A DNA stretch of 64,000 nucleotides, from positions 620,001 to 684,000 of the forward strand of contig JAPFFF010000024.1 in the NCBI GenBank assembly GCA_039105265.1, written 5' to 3'. The position numbers and the translations under genes were made by a program. Of this stretch, positions 1 to 10,297 are shown piece by piece (within the stretch, counting starts at the first letter, position 1; the number at the start of each line of letters is the position of its first letter). Source of the DNA: Tritrichomonas musculus. Lineage: Eukaryota > Parabasalia > Tritrichomonadida > Tritrichomonadidae. The notes beneath the pieces were generated by a model. That model did not search any database and had not been told where the DNA came from. It saw only the letters and a program-made list of their open reading frames with translations.

Positions 1-533
1 TCCTTGTAATACTCGAGAAAGATTAAGAATAATAAAAGGTTACTAATAAAATTTTAATAACAAAATCTTTAAACTTAGTATTTTATTAAATTAAAAAGAA
101 TCTAAAGTTTTCAAGAAATGTTAAGATTCAATATGTTAAAAAAGAATAATTAATAATAATCCATGTTTTTAATTCAAATTTATATGAGTCACTACGAACT
201 AAAAATAACTTATCAAAAATACTGCTAACTTTGTAATACAATACATAATTTTGACTAAAATCTTTAAAACTTCTAAATTCCATCCTGAATGCATAGTTTG
301 TGTACTTATTGATTTCAAAAATTCTAAATTTTTAAATATCAAATTAACAATAAATATCAAATATGCTAAATTCAAAAAAAAAAAAAAAAAAATGCAATTC
401 ACAGCCAGCACATTCACACATCATTTCAATAAATTATTTAATTTCACACAAACAATAAAAATAAATAAAAAAAAAAAAAAAAATTAAATTATTAATCCGA
501 ACAAATAATTTAATATATATAAAATAACACAAA
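1..533. other. AT-rich intergenic DNA
   Basis: No supportable gene. The stretch is very AT-rich and holds two poly-A runs, near 376-391 and 468-482. Both small open frames here are low-complexity. It is probably the 3' flank of the tubulin-tyrosine-ligase-like gene that ends at 534 on the minus strand. Confidence 0.6.
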
Positions 534-2690
534 TCAACAAAACAAAGTTTGTCTCTGTACTGCCATTGTTGGCTTAAATACCGATTGGTTGGCCGCGTTT
601 TTAGTAATTGACTGATTCTTTGCGCCTTTTGTTCCATTTCCGCCCGGCAGCGACAGCGACAAGAGCCGCGGCATTCCCAGCGGCGCCGACGCGTTAGGCG
701 CGATGTGAGTATTCAAATTTCCGACGCCATTCAATTTCAAAACGGTTTCGGCGGCGGTTTCCTTGCCAGCGGAGACAGACGCCGCTATTTTTGCGCTCGC
801 TGATCTCGAGAATGCCATTGTGCAGCAGTAGGAGCTGATGCTGAGTGACTGCGCGAGTATCTCCTGCCTTTTCAGGTTGAATTTCCGCTGTCTCTCCTCT
901 TCCTCGTTGATGAACGACGGTTTGAATTGAGGGTAACCGCCAATTGTGAGTGAATTGGCGGTTTGTGGTGGTGAAAAAGTGGATGCAAAAGTGGCATTGG
1001 GTACAACCGTCGAAGAGGCGGTTTTCGGGATCTTCATTTGGTGAAGTGACTCATTTTGTTGCCGTTGAGAGCGCTGGCTCTGCTGCTGGGGCCTCAGAAG
1101 GTGGTGCGACTGATTCGGGGGCCCCGAAAATTTGTATGTGTTGGCGGTTTTTTGACCATTAGGCGAATTTATTGGATTTAGCAGGCGTCTGCCGGCTATC
1201 GGCTTGCTTGATGGGTTTTGGTTGCTTTTTTGGGATGCGTTGGCGTTGGAGGGTTCTTTGGGAGATTTCGCTTTATCTGAAATTTGAGGGGTTTGTTTGA
1301 ATTGCGGATTTTTCTCTTTTAGCTGGGAAATGATCGATTCTTTGAGAATACGGGCTTGTGCAAGTGATACTGAAGCTCCAACGGGGGATGCCTTTGAAAT
1401 GGCAAGAGCTATTTCGGTCTTTTCATATTTCGAATTGGAATCATTGATTGGATAGATAAGTTTCCAACCAGTACCTTCGGATATTTTGGTTTCTTCTTCT
1501 GGATCCCATAAACTGTCTATATCGTCTGTCGATTCTTTCCCTATGGTCCTTCGCATTGATATCGCCCTCTTTCGTTTCATAACAAGCTGTTTAAAGTTGG
1601 GTGGAATATTAATGATCTTTAATGTATCTGTAATAACGTTTTGTTTTAATACTTTATCAAAAGGTGATTCCGTTGCAAGTGATGGTGACCAATTAACTTC
1701 AAGTAGCCATGGTTTGAGCTTTTTATCGATAAGTATATCAAACCCTAATATTTCAAAGCATCGAGATTTTTTATCATTAACCGACGGAATAGCAGTTTTG
1801 TAATTAGTAGATAAGTATGGTTGAATGGATATAACAGTTAATCGAATAATGTCTTCAATAGAAGAAATTAATTCGTCTGTATCAATTCCTTCTTTTCGCA
1901 TATGTTCTATTATGCACGTTAGAGATCGCTTATGTCCCGTATCTGCGTGATCGGCATCTGTAGGTTGTTGAAAATTAGGATTGTTTTTATTGAGTGCATA
2001 ATTAGTCAAATGAGCATATGATAACTCAAGATTATTTGATTTCGGTTTTTCATATAATTCTGTACAAAAACGTCCGATCCCTTCATTGAATAAATATATC
2101 CTGAGAGGTTCAATTGATGAAACCAAAGCGTATATTCTAAGGTCAAATTTTAAACCATCGATTAGATATGGCTCAATGTATTGTTGCGCTATTGCTGAGT
2201 CAACCCAATCTATTATAGCATCTGCATCTTGAATTAAAACTATTCCTTTCCCAAAAGAGCCACGATCTGGTTTAACAATAAAGGTTCTCCGAGACTTTTT
2301 CTTTGAAATAGAATTCATATACGTTTCCATCTCAGAAAACTGGGTTGGTATAATAAAAGATTTTGGATGGAAATCGTAATATTCTGGTAGCAGTCGTGCC
2401 ATTTTTTCAATATTCCGTGCTAAATCTACTTTTCGAGCGATAGCCCATGTTCCTGGAAAGTGATTGTAAAACTGCCATTGTGAAAGTTGTGAAGCAAACT
2501 CAAAATTACCGCCAGAATCGCACCAGAAAAGTAAAGGTTTTGTCGTTGACTCGGTTATTTTATAACCCATATCTTCAACGCTGTGTCGAACAATAGAAAA
2601 GCGAGTATTAGAAACATTGACAAAAACAGTCGTTGGTACTTTTTTCTTATTAGTTTTTTTCGTTTTCTCTTTTGTTTCGTCTGCTTTCAT
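534..2690 (-). CDS. tubulin-tyrosine-ligase-like (TTLL) protein, probable polyglutamylase
   Basis: A 718-residue protein with a TTL domain over about residues 75-365. The ATP-grasp signatures are visible: KPDRGSFGKGI near residue 140, then QQYIEPYLIDGLKFDLRIY, HLTNYALNK and a closing LLEVNWSPSL. Known TTLL enzymes ligate amino acids, usually glutamate, to tubulin tails on axonemal and cytoskeletal microtubules, which suits a flagellate. The family and ATP-grasp fold are well supported; the exact activity (glutamylase or glycylase) is inferred. Residues 430-718 are low-complexity, rich in Ser, Gln, Pro and Asn, and are encoded by DNA much richer in GC (about 600-1250) than the surroundings. 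The start is the ATG at 2690, preceded by AT-rich non-coding DNA. The next gene on the same strand, a SHIPPO-type protein, is also of flagellar character. Confidence 0.9.
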   Translation of the reverse strand: MKADETKEKTKKTNKKKVPTTVFVNVSNTRFSIVRHSVEDMGYKITESTTKPLLFWCDSGGNFEFASQLSQWQFYNHFPGTWAIARKVDLARNIEKMARLLPEYYDFHPKSFIIPTQFSEMETYMNSISKKKSRRTFIVKPDRGSFGKGIVLIQDADAIIDWVDSAIAQQYIEPYLIDGLKFDLRIYALVSSIEPLRIYLFNEGIGRFCTELYEKPKSNNLELSYAHLTNYALNKNNPNFQQPTDADHADTGHKRSLTCIIEHMRKEGIDTDELISSIEDIIRLTVISIQPYLSTNYKTAIPSVNDKKSRCFEILGFDILIDKKLKPWLLEVNWSPSLATESPFDKVLKQNVITDTLKIINIPPNFKQLVMKRKRAISMRRTIGKESTDDIDSLWDPEEETKISEGTGWKLIYPINDSNSKYEKTEIALAISKASPVGASVSLAQARILKESIISQLKEKNPQFKQTPQISDKAKSPKEPSNANASQKSNQNPSSKPIAGRRLLNPINSPNGQKTANTYKFSGPPNQSHHLLRPQQQSQRSQRQQNESLHQMKIPKTASSTVVPNATFASTFSPPQTANSLTIGGYPQFKPSFINEEEERQRKFNLKRQEILAQSLSISSYCCTMAFSRSASAKIAASVSAGKETAAETVLKLNGVGNLNTHIAPNASAPLGMPRLLSLSLPGGNGTKGAKNQSITKNAANQSVFKPTMAVQRQTLFC

Positions 2691-3334
2691 TAGAAATTTT
2701 TGAAAAGATTACTGTTTTCAAAAAAAAAGTGAATGTTCAGAATTCAAAATTTATGGTAAATTTAAAAAGTTTTATCGCAATTTATGATTATCACAATTGT
2801 TTTTTGGAAATATCTTTGTAAATAAATCATATTTCATTTATATTGATTAAATTTTAAGCTTTATATTATAAAATTAATATTATAAATGACTATATAATTA
2901 ATAAAAACTTTTATTTGTTTTGGATATGCTTCAAATTTTTTTTGAACAGATTTAAACAGCACATCAACATACTTTTATTTTCTACAGGTATTTTTTAACA
3001 ATTTAATTTAAAATATTTGAAGCAAACAGATGTTTAAGGTTATATTATTTAATCAATCGACATTTTATTTGCATATGACTTTCTTTACAAATCATTAATA
3101 TTTTTTTTTTTCATACATTAAAAGTTCAAGAATTAGTCTTTTCAAATAAAAACAAAATTTAATTTTCTATAAAAGTGAATCAAATTTTATTACTATTACA
3201 AACATTGTTTAAACTATTCCAAATCATTTCTTTATGAAGAGCATAAGCATGTAAAGCAGTAATACTATGCTTAAGAATGAGTTTAAACCACTAAAGCATC
3301 TTAAATAAATCTATAGGAAAACTTTTGGAAAGAA
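2691..3334. other. AT-rich intergenic DNA
   Basis: A 644-bp gap between two minus-strand genes. I see no ORF, RNA gene or repeat here. It should contain the promoter of the TTLL gene and the 3' end of the SHIPPO-type gene. Confidence 0.6.
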
Positions 3335-4708
3335 CTAGTATCTTCTGGCAGTCCCTAGTTTAGGATGAGGTCTGTCCATACTCTTTCTTTTATTTTTATC
3401 GTTTAGAATCTGCTTGAGCTGCATGAAATATTCCTTCACCATCAGTAATGGTTCCTGTGGCTTGTTGTAAAGAATTGCTTCCATTACTTCATGCACCATT
3501 TCTCTAATTGCTGGATGTTCATCTATGTATCTTCTATCAGCTTCAATGTCAGAATCAAGACCGAGTGGGATTACAAACATATCAATTCCAATGAATCGTG
3601 ATTTGGGTGGATTTGGGTTTTTCCTCTTTTTTGACTTTCGACTCTTCTTTCCTATTGTCCATTGTGGATTTTTTCTGGTAACAACCATATGTTGAGGAGA
3701 ATAATCACTTGGTCCTGGTCCTGTACAATTAGGAATATTAATATTATCAACTCCACCCGTCCTACTATAGAATTCAAAATCAGTTTCAAAGCTGTTATAG
3801 TTTTCTGGATTAAAAAGATTAAATAAATTGTTTTTATCTGAGGTTGGGGCAGTTCTAGAGAGTGCTTGGCGTGCCTGGCGTTGAGCTGACTTACTGCGAA
3901 GGCGACGATTAGTTCGTTCATCAGTAACATTGTAATCAATTGATTTGATTATCCAATCATCACGGCGCTTTGGTCCTTGGCATGAGTATGCTGGTTGCTT
4001 TGGAAAATTAACATTTAATCCTGGATCAGGATTATATTTGCCTGGTCCGGGATTATTCATTTTTGATGTAATTATCTTTGTTCGAGAAGTTATCTTGTGA
4101 GCTTGTGAAGAAAGAGTAGATTTAGGTAAAAATGACGGTCCTGGATAGTTGTCGTTGCGAACCCACGAGTTATTTTCGCCACGTGAACATCCAATTGACA
4201 TTGCACGAATTTCTGGAAAGGATCTTTTATTAATAAATTCTACGTTAAGAGATGGTGGAAGTTCACCTGAAAGGAGAACATTGATTGGTCCATTTGATGA
4301 TTCATCTTGTGCAAGTGGGAATCGTGTTTTATATTTTAGGCTTTCTTGAAGCTTGCCATTAATTGGTGGATCATATGAACCTGGTCCTGGTGTAGAAGGT
4401 TGATACTTGCTTTCCTTCCGACTTGATCCTATAGTAAAATGAAGTCCATCTTTGCCAAAGTTACTAACACTTGAATGATAAAAATTAGCTCTAGGACGAT
4501 ATGTAAAATCATTACTTTTGTTGGTCTTATTTTTCTGTGATGATATCACAGAAACATCTGCTGTTGAACCTGTAGCAGAATTTGATTCAGAACGAGCTTG
4601 CATCCGACGTTTGACAGCAAGAAGATTATTATTTTCTGGAGCAGTAAAAAAAGTTTTGGCGTGATTTTTGCTACTGACACCGTCGCCAGTAGCAGACAAT
4701 TTGTTCAT
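3335..4708 (-). CDS. SHIPPO / sperm-tail PG-rich repeat protein
   Basis: A 457-residue protein with scattered Pro-Gly-Pro motifs typical of the sperm-tail PG-rich (SHIPPO, STPGR) family: STPGPGSYDPP, YPGPSFLPK, NPGPGKYNPDPG and TGPGPSDYSP, spaced through roughly residues 100-345. Proteins of this family sit on axonemal or cortical microtubules. The C-terminal 110 residues lack PG repeats and start with a Lys-rich stretch, then an acidic helical region. The start is the ATG at 4708. The gene lies head to head with the small basic gene that opens near 4881, so about 170 bp probably holds both promoters. Family assignment is good; the exact orthologue is unknown. Confidence 0.8.
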   Translation of the reverse strand: MNKLSATGDGVSSKNHAKTFFTAPENNNLLAVKRRMQARSESNSATGSTADVSVISSQKNKTNKSNDFTYRPRANFYHSSVSNFGKDGLHFTIGSSRKESKYQPSTPGPGSYDPPINGKLQESLKYKTRFPLAQDESSNGPINVLLSGELPPSLNVEFINKRSFPEIRAMSIGCSRGENNSWVRNDNYPGPSFLPKSTLSSQAHKITSRTKIITSKMNNPGPGKYNPDPGLNVNFPKQPAYSCQGPKRRDDWIIKSIDYNVTDERTNRRLRSKSAQRQARQALSRTAPTSDKNNLFNLFNPENYNSFETDFEFYSRTGGVDNINIPNCTGPGPSDYSPQHMVVTRKNPQWTIGKKSRKSKKRKNPNPPKSRFIGIDMFVIPLGLDSDIEADRRYIDEHPAIREMVHEVMEAILYNKPQEPLLMVKEYFMQLKQILNDKNKRKSMDRPHPKLGTARRY

Positions 4709-4880
4709 TTATTATTTGGATTAGAAAAAATAACGAACTTTTTAAAGTTAAACGACCAGATTAAAACTTAAATTTTTAATAGAGAGCAAATATAATGCCT
4801 CTGAAGGTATTTTTTAGAACGCTTGTGAGTGATGACGAAAGGGTTCACTTAATTGAAATTTTGTATAAAAATTGTAAAAT

Positions 4881-5570
4881 TTGGCGCCAAAATTTTTTAC
4901 AAAAACGAATAACAACACCAACGACCCAGAAAAGCCAAATTCACCTGATATTCTCAAAAGATTAAAAGTTGTTCTCAACATTGTTGAGAATAATGTTGAT
5001 TCACTTCGAGAAACAGCGGACACTCCAAAAGTTAAAAGACAATTACTTTTATCAAGTTATAATTCTAGAAAAAAATCTAAAAAAACAAAAAAAAGAAATA
5101 AAACTATGGCATCTACTAAGAATAAATCACAAACTATACGATACTCAAGATATTATTCTCCAAAAAGATCAACAAGAGTAAATTTGTTCAATCAAAGAAT
5201 CGACCCTTTGATAAAAATTGATACTCATATTCCTTATAAGCCAAAGAAAGTGAGCTTGTTCTCTGATTTAGATAGAGTTAATGAAGAATCAATTTTAAAC
5301 AAGTATTATCCACATCGATTTACTTCGCCTTCTCATTCTTCTTTTTCTAGACAACCTCGATTGTCTTCATCAACACAGATTGATCGTTCATATCAATCCT
5401 CTTTAGGAAAAAGGAATCGAAGTTTAAGTGTTTCACATCATAGTAAGCATTTTAAAAATTTAAGGAGCACCTCAAACAATACAAGAGTTGTTTCATTATC
5501 ATACAGAACTCAGTCGCCAGATAGACCATTGCAAAGATACAACAAACTTTCTGTTTCGCAAATAGATTAA
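4881..5570 (+). CDS. basic Ser/Arg-rich protein of unknown function, 5' end unresolved
   Basis: An open frame of about 229 codons with no recognised domain. It has a short predicted helix (DILKRLKVVLNIVENNVDSL), a Lys-rich cluster (KKSKKTKKRNK) and a Ser/Arg-rich tail. The frame opens at a TTG at 4881, directly after an in-frame TAA, and its first in-frame ATG is only at 5106. The 75 codons before that ATG look protein-like, so the true start may lie in a short upstream exon. An ATG at 4795 is in a different frame, and I could not identify convincing splice sites. Translation from 5106 would give about 154 residues. The product is highly basic and could bind nucleic acid or microtubules; that is a guess. 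Confidence 0.5.
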   Translation: MAPKFFTKTNNNTNDPEKPNSPDILKRLKVVLNIVENNVDSLRETADTPKVKRQLLLSSYNSRKKSKKTKKRNKTMASTKNKSQTIRYSRYYSPKRSTRVNLFNQRIDPLIKIDTHIPYKPKKVSLFSDLDRVNEESILNKYYPHRFTSPSHSSFSRQPRLSSSTQIDRSYQSSLGKRNRSLSVSHHSKHFKNLRSTSNNTRVVSLSYRTQSPDRPLQRYNKLSVSQID

Positions 5571-6649
5571 ATATTTTTTATTTTTGAAAATGTTTTATTT
5601 ATGTATGTATAAAACAAAATCATACTATATCATTAGCTTTTTTTTTTAGAAATATACAATTTTTTGTTAACTTGCAGTATTTGTCTAATGGTAGTGTACA
5701 TGTAATACGATATGATGTTTTACCACTTTAATATTACCACTCTGATTTTTAATTGTTTCTCAATACTGCTAAATAGAATGTAATTATTTTGAATGGTTAA
5801 CGTACAAAATAAATTAAAAAAGTTCATTCTATTGCTCCTAAAAAGATTTTAACCTTAAAAATGATTTCTTCAATTACAGATGATTGTTATTTGATCTTTA
5901 TGATTGTATATTGATATATATGAGAAAAAAGAAGGTTCGATATAATTTCATGAGATTTTATTAATTGTTATTTTTATGTTTAGATTTGAAATCAAACATC
6001 ATACAAAGCTTTATGATGTTTTTAATGATTCATGGAGCAATCTCTTGAAAAAAGCAAAATTTAAATCTGATCTGATTTGAATAATTTTTAAATTATCATG
6101 TAAATAAAATAAAATAAAGCAGAAATACTGTATTTGTTTATTCTCTGAATTTGTTAACAAGAAGATTTTAAAATTTTCCAAATATTGGTATTTTATTTAT
6201 TTTCTATGGCATCTTTTTTTATATTTGTATATCGTTTTCTTTTGAAAAGTTGAAATTATCACCGGAAATATAATTTACGAAACTTTGGATTTAAACTGTT
6301 TAATGGTATTTTATCCGTTTTGAGAAGTAAAGAAAAAAATAATATTTGATATCTCATAACCTTTTTATATAGAGTATATGATATTCCTAAAAAAAATTGC
6401 CTTATGAAGTAAAATAAAAGAGGAAAATCAACCGACCATTTATTTTATTTTTCTAGATTTCGATAAAATTAAACAGAAACGGTTTATTTCTATGAATTGA
6501 AAAGATAGCATTGAATTGGAGAAACGAATTGAGAAGATTGGGAGTAAAATTTATGTCAGTGATATCACTTTTTTTTCAATAAATGATCCATTCTGATAAA
6601 AAGTGATGTAACTATTTAATAGTATTTTCATCAAATCCACACTGAAATC
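5571..6649. other. AT-rich intergenic DNA
   Basis: A 1.08-kb gap with no ORF of note on either strand, no tRNA and no clear repeat. It is dominated by A/T runs. Confidence 0.55.
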
Positions 6650-7084
6650 ATGAAATCATATGCGCGGAAGAGGAGGTCAGAGAGAAAACAGCGCAAAATT
6701 GCTTCTTTTTTATTTGCAGACCGTCCTGATATAATTTATAATTTAGATGATGAAGGAAAGTTGAAAAGTAATAAATCAGGTAATGATGAGGATCTATCTA
6801 TCCAGCCAGATGCGTCTTTGCCTAAAGTTTCTACAACAATTAATGAAAATTCATTATTAAGTATTAATAATAATCAAAATAAAATAGGTTGCACTGCACC
6901 TGTCCATGATAACAAAAATCAAAACAGTATACACAATGAAACATGTTTGGATTCTATGAACAAAATTGAAGGTCAGGAAGAATTTAAATGTCAAGATGAT
7001 TTGTTTTCAAATGATATGGATGAATTTAGTGATAATTATGATGTTTCTTATATTCCAAATGATATATTTGATCAATTATTCTAG
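6650..7084 (+). CDS. small acidic protein with a basic N-terminus, unknown function
   Basis: A 144-residue ORF with an ATG start at 6650. The first 25 residues are strongly basic (KRRSERKQRK), and the rest is acidic and rich in Asn, Asp and Ser, ending in an Asp-rich, hydrophobic tail (YIPNDIFDQLF). No family is recognised. A basic head followed by an acidic tail with bulky hydrophobics resembles bZIP-like or transactivator proteins, but no leucine zipper is visible, so this is only a suggestion. The stop codon is followed immediately by a perfect 35-bp inverted repeat (7085-7165). Confidence 0.5.
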   Translation: MKSYARKRRSERKQRKIASFLFADRPDIIYNLDDEGKLKSNKSGNDEDLSIQPDASLPKVSTTINENSLLSINNNQNKIGCTAPVHDNKNQNSIHNETCLDSMNKIEGQEEFKCQDDLFSNDMDEFSDNYDVSYIPNDIFDQLF

Positions 7085-7165
7085 TTAATGATTGGACTAT
7101 ACAATTCATTAAACATTATCAATTTTATTTATAATGTTTAATGAATTGTATAGTCCAATCATTAA
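7085..7165. repeat. perfect 35-bp inverted repeat (hairpin) directly after a stop codon
   Basis: The arms are 7085-7119 and 7131-7165, perfectly complementary, with an 11-nt loop. The repeat starts on the base after the TAG of the 144-residue ORF, so in RNA it would form a very stable 3'-UTR hairpin. It could be a transcript 3'-end signal, a small palindromic insertion, or a by-product of replication. Confidence 0.9.
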
Positions 7166-7621
7166 TTGGAATAATTGATTAATTCTGTTTCATCTATTTT
7201 ATTAAAAACCCATTAATGAAATAAAAGTATTTCTTATTTCATGTATTATTTTGATTTAAATATCTAGTATTGATAAATCATGAAATAAATAAACAAAACT
7301 TTATAAGATGCAATTTCATATTAGTATTTTACTTCCGCTTTCTATCTTACTTTGAAGTAAGAATTTGAATATAAATCGTTTTATGTTAACTCAAAAATTG
7401 AAATGATTATTTTTATTAGTTGGCACTGCCAAGTTAATGAAATTATTTGCAAAAGTATCTAAAAATTTAATTTCATTAATTAGTTATAAATAAATAAATT
7501 GTATTGAAAAAGTTTGTAATTTGGTCGATTAAACAGATAGAGTGTGATTTATTGAATTTTTTTTTAAGAGAAATGTATTTGAATAAGCAGTATTTTGATA
7601 TGATAATAGTGCATTTTATTA

Positions 7622-7952
7622 GGATAAACTAAAGTATAGTAAGGCTTTTCTGAAGAACCTTCAAAAAGTGGAAATCATTCAGAAAAAATAATCTAAATAA
7701 AAAAATTGAAAAAACAAATCTTTTTATATTTTTACATAATTTTTACCGAGGCTACATACCGCCTAGCGGGCGTCGAGCGAGGCTGAGCGAAGCGAAGCCG
7801 AGTCGAGACCCCGCGGCTGGCGGTAAGAATCGGTAAAAATTTTGTAACATAAAAAGATTCTTTTTTTATTATTTTTATTTGATTATTTTTTCTGAATGAT
7901 TTCCACTTTTTGAATGAGACTCAGAAAAGCCTTACTATACTTTAGTTGATCC
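7622..7952. mobile_element. 331-bp fold-back MITE with 8-bp target-site duplication
   Basis: The two halves are long imperfect inverted repeats of about 140 bp each. They start GGATMAACTAAAGTATAG and include a shared stretch TTCAAAAAGTGGAAATCATT. The flanks carry the perfect 8-bp duplication TTTTATTA at 7614-7621 and 7953-7960. The centre, about 7747-7823, is a strikingly GC-rich patch with its own inverted edges (TACCGCC and GGCGGTA). There is no coding capacity. An 8-bp duplication fits hAT-like or MULE-like mobilisation; the family is not established. Confidence 0.75.
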
Positions 7953-8059
7953 TTTTATTATTTAGGTTTATGGTAAATACAGAGATGATTATCGAATAAG
8001 AATCATATAAGAAAAAAAAAAATTAATAAAATAAACGGTCATTTTCAATTGGAAAATTA

Positions 8060-8828
8060 GGGGATTTTCAATTGGAAAAAAAAAGTTTTTTCGAAAAAAA
8101 TACAATTCTTTTCAATTGTTCACTTTTTGAAGGCTGCCACTCCATTTGCTGTAGATTATGGAAGCTACTTTTTCAATTAAAATAAAAAAAACGAATATGA
8201 CAAAAAAATTCTGAGAAATTAATTTTTTATTTATTTTCATATTAGATTTGCTTTTCTAATGCTAGTGATTTGGGAATCTACATCAAAGCGTCTTATATAA
8301 GCTTCTCTTTTCCATCAACAATGTTTTTTCCTCTTTGGATCGCAAAATCCTGATATTGATATCTGATGAGCACCGCCTCGACGTAACAAATGCCAAGAAT
8401 AATGGCTATGATCAAATCCAATTTACTCAACAGTTGCTTTTAAATGGTTTCAAAGTGTATCTCCTGAAGTTTCGACAATTAAATTTGAAAATAAATAAAA
8501 AATTAATTTCTCAGAATTTTTTTTGTCATATCCGTTTTTTAATATTTTAATTGAAAAAGTAGCTTCTAATCTACAGCAAATGAAGAGGCGCATTCAAAAA
8601 GTGAAATTGAAAAGAATTCCAGTTTGTCGAACCTACTTTTTGAGCTTCGCTCAAAAAGTAGGTTCCACAAACTGGTAATTTTTCAGAAAAAAGTTGATTT
8701 TTCGGAAACTTTTTTGTGAATTTATTTGGCTGGACGATCAAAAATCATTCAAAACGTTTTCCGAAAAAACAACTTTTTTCGGAAAAACTTTATTTTTTTA
8801 GCAAAAAGTATTTTTTTCGAAAACCCCC
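8060..8828. mobile_element. palindromic non-autonomous element, probable TA target
   Basis: Long inverted arms, about 8093-8250 against 8470-8620, share strings such as CATTTGCTGTAGATTA and AATTCTGAGAAATTAA in opposite orientation. Outer ends GGGGATTTTC and GAAAACCCCC are each flanked by TA (8058-8059 and 8829-8830), as in Tc1/mariner/pogo elements. The 220-bp centre holds no convincing gene. A second hairpin lies inside the right part at 8619-8675. The outer boundary is less certain than the inner inverted repeat. Confidence 0.6.
8619..8675. repeat. 57-bp near-perfect palindrome
   Basis: CCAGTTTG...CAAACTGG encloses the perfect core CCTACTTTTTGAGC / GCTCAAAAAGTAGG, with only a 3-nt loop. 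It lies within the larger palindromic element and would extrude as a cruciform or form an RNA hairpin. Confidence 0.85.
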
Positions 8829-9269
8829 TATTAAAAAAAATTAAAATAAGCTCTATCTTGAAACTAATTTTGAAAAAAAATTATAATAATTTAAATATAT
8901 ACTAAATGATTTAATAATATTATTAAAAAATGATATTTAGAAAAACCATTGAAATTGGGTATAGCTGTTGAAATCCGAAAGAGAAAAAAAAAAAAGCAAG
9001 ATATGATTATTGCGAAGATGAAATATAATATCACTATCTATTTTATATAATCTGATTAAAATAACATATCAGAATGATTTTCTCAAAGATATTTTGTTAA
9101 ATCAGACCTCAAAATGATAGCCCATAAGAAGAAATAATTAAAAATTGAATATACAAACTACTATGCAATATTGAATATTCTGGTGATATTGAGTATAACC
9201 GAGAATAATAATTAAACAAATAGATATCTAATCTTAATATACATAGCCAGATCATAATCAGACTTAAGG

Positions 9270-9301
<32 letters not shown>
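9270..9301. repeat. long poly-A tract
   Basis: An uninterrupted run of about 32 A. It could be the tail of a retroposed sequence, but I see no target duplication or recognisable body upstream. It may be simple slippage. Confidence 0.7.
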
Positions 9302-9306
<5 letters not shown>

Positions 9307-9309
9307 AGA

Positions 9310-10290
9310 TTGAAAAGAGGTTATAGAAACACAAATAATACGATTTATCCCATTATTCCCGCTTCTTTACAATTTGCTGCGCGTTAGTGAACTATGAAAT
9401 AGTTTTTTGTGATCATCCTTTACGTGAATCTAATTCTAAATGTTATATAAAGGAAATAAAAATAATGTGCTCGAGCGGTGTTATAGGACATCTCTTTGAA
9501 TCTGCAAAATCGTTTGAATTTTTAAATTAAAAAAAGAAAGGAATATACGGCTGAGATGATATCTCTAATTATATAAAATTTAATATTTTTCATATTGTGT
9601 TCATGAATTAAGAGATGCAGCAAAAATTCCGTGATGAAGATAGAGATGCCTTAAATCTTTTAATTCTTGTACATAATAAATATCTTTGAATAAAAGGTAA
9701 AAAATTAAGAAATTTATTATCAACTGGAAAATTTTGGGATATCTCTATCTTTTTTAATAATTCGAACTTAGATGGTTCTCCATCTGGTGTAGATACATGT
9801 AATTTGCGTTGTATTTGAATTGCTAATTTATTTACTTTTTGTACGTCATTATATAGTATATTTTTTGCTGATTTGAACTCGTTCGTTATGCTGATTAAGA
9901 GCCATGAGAATCTATCAAATATCTTGAACTGTTTTCATAGAATCATATAATAATCAAAATAATGTAAAATAGATCAACTATAACAGAAATAATTAAAATA
10001 AAAAAAAATATTTTATTTGTTTTGCATCATTTATGGAAAGGTGAATCTATCCGATTTTCACAATTATTATCTTTATCTGTGATTATTCTCATGATTTCTA
10101 AGAGTTCCTTTTTTTTTTGGATAGTGTCCAAGTTTTTTCATACTGAGATTTTGAAATAGTTTTTCTTTATATTAATACTTATTCATATACTTCCAGGGGT
10201 TCCAGGTGTTTAACCTGTGATTCTACTTTTAATTTTAGGACATTGATCAGTGCCTAATTTCCCTGAATTGCAAGTGACTTCCTTTTTCAC
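9310..10290 (+). pseudogene. possible decayed coding remnants, unidentified
   Basis: Several plus-strand stretches read like protein between stops, for example RDEDRDALNLLILVHNKYL near 9634 and LSTGKFWDISIFFNNSNLDG near 9718. They are interrupted by stops and frame changes. No family is recognised. They may belong with similar remnants beyond the mariner insertion (11,443-11,745). Composition alone could produce some of this, so confidence is low. Confidence 0.3.
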
Positions 10291-10297
10291 TACTCTA

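Noticed and set aside
7085-7165. Bacterial-type intrinsic terminator
   Set aside because: The window is eukaryotic and no T run follows the stem.
8335-8550. 71-codon open frame inside the palindromic element
   Set aside because: It opens at TTG, half of it is the right arm of the inverted repeat, and it matches no family.
9270-9301. Poly-A run as the tail of a LINE or SINE
   Set aside because: No reverse transcriptase, tRNA-like head or target duplication could be seen next to it.
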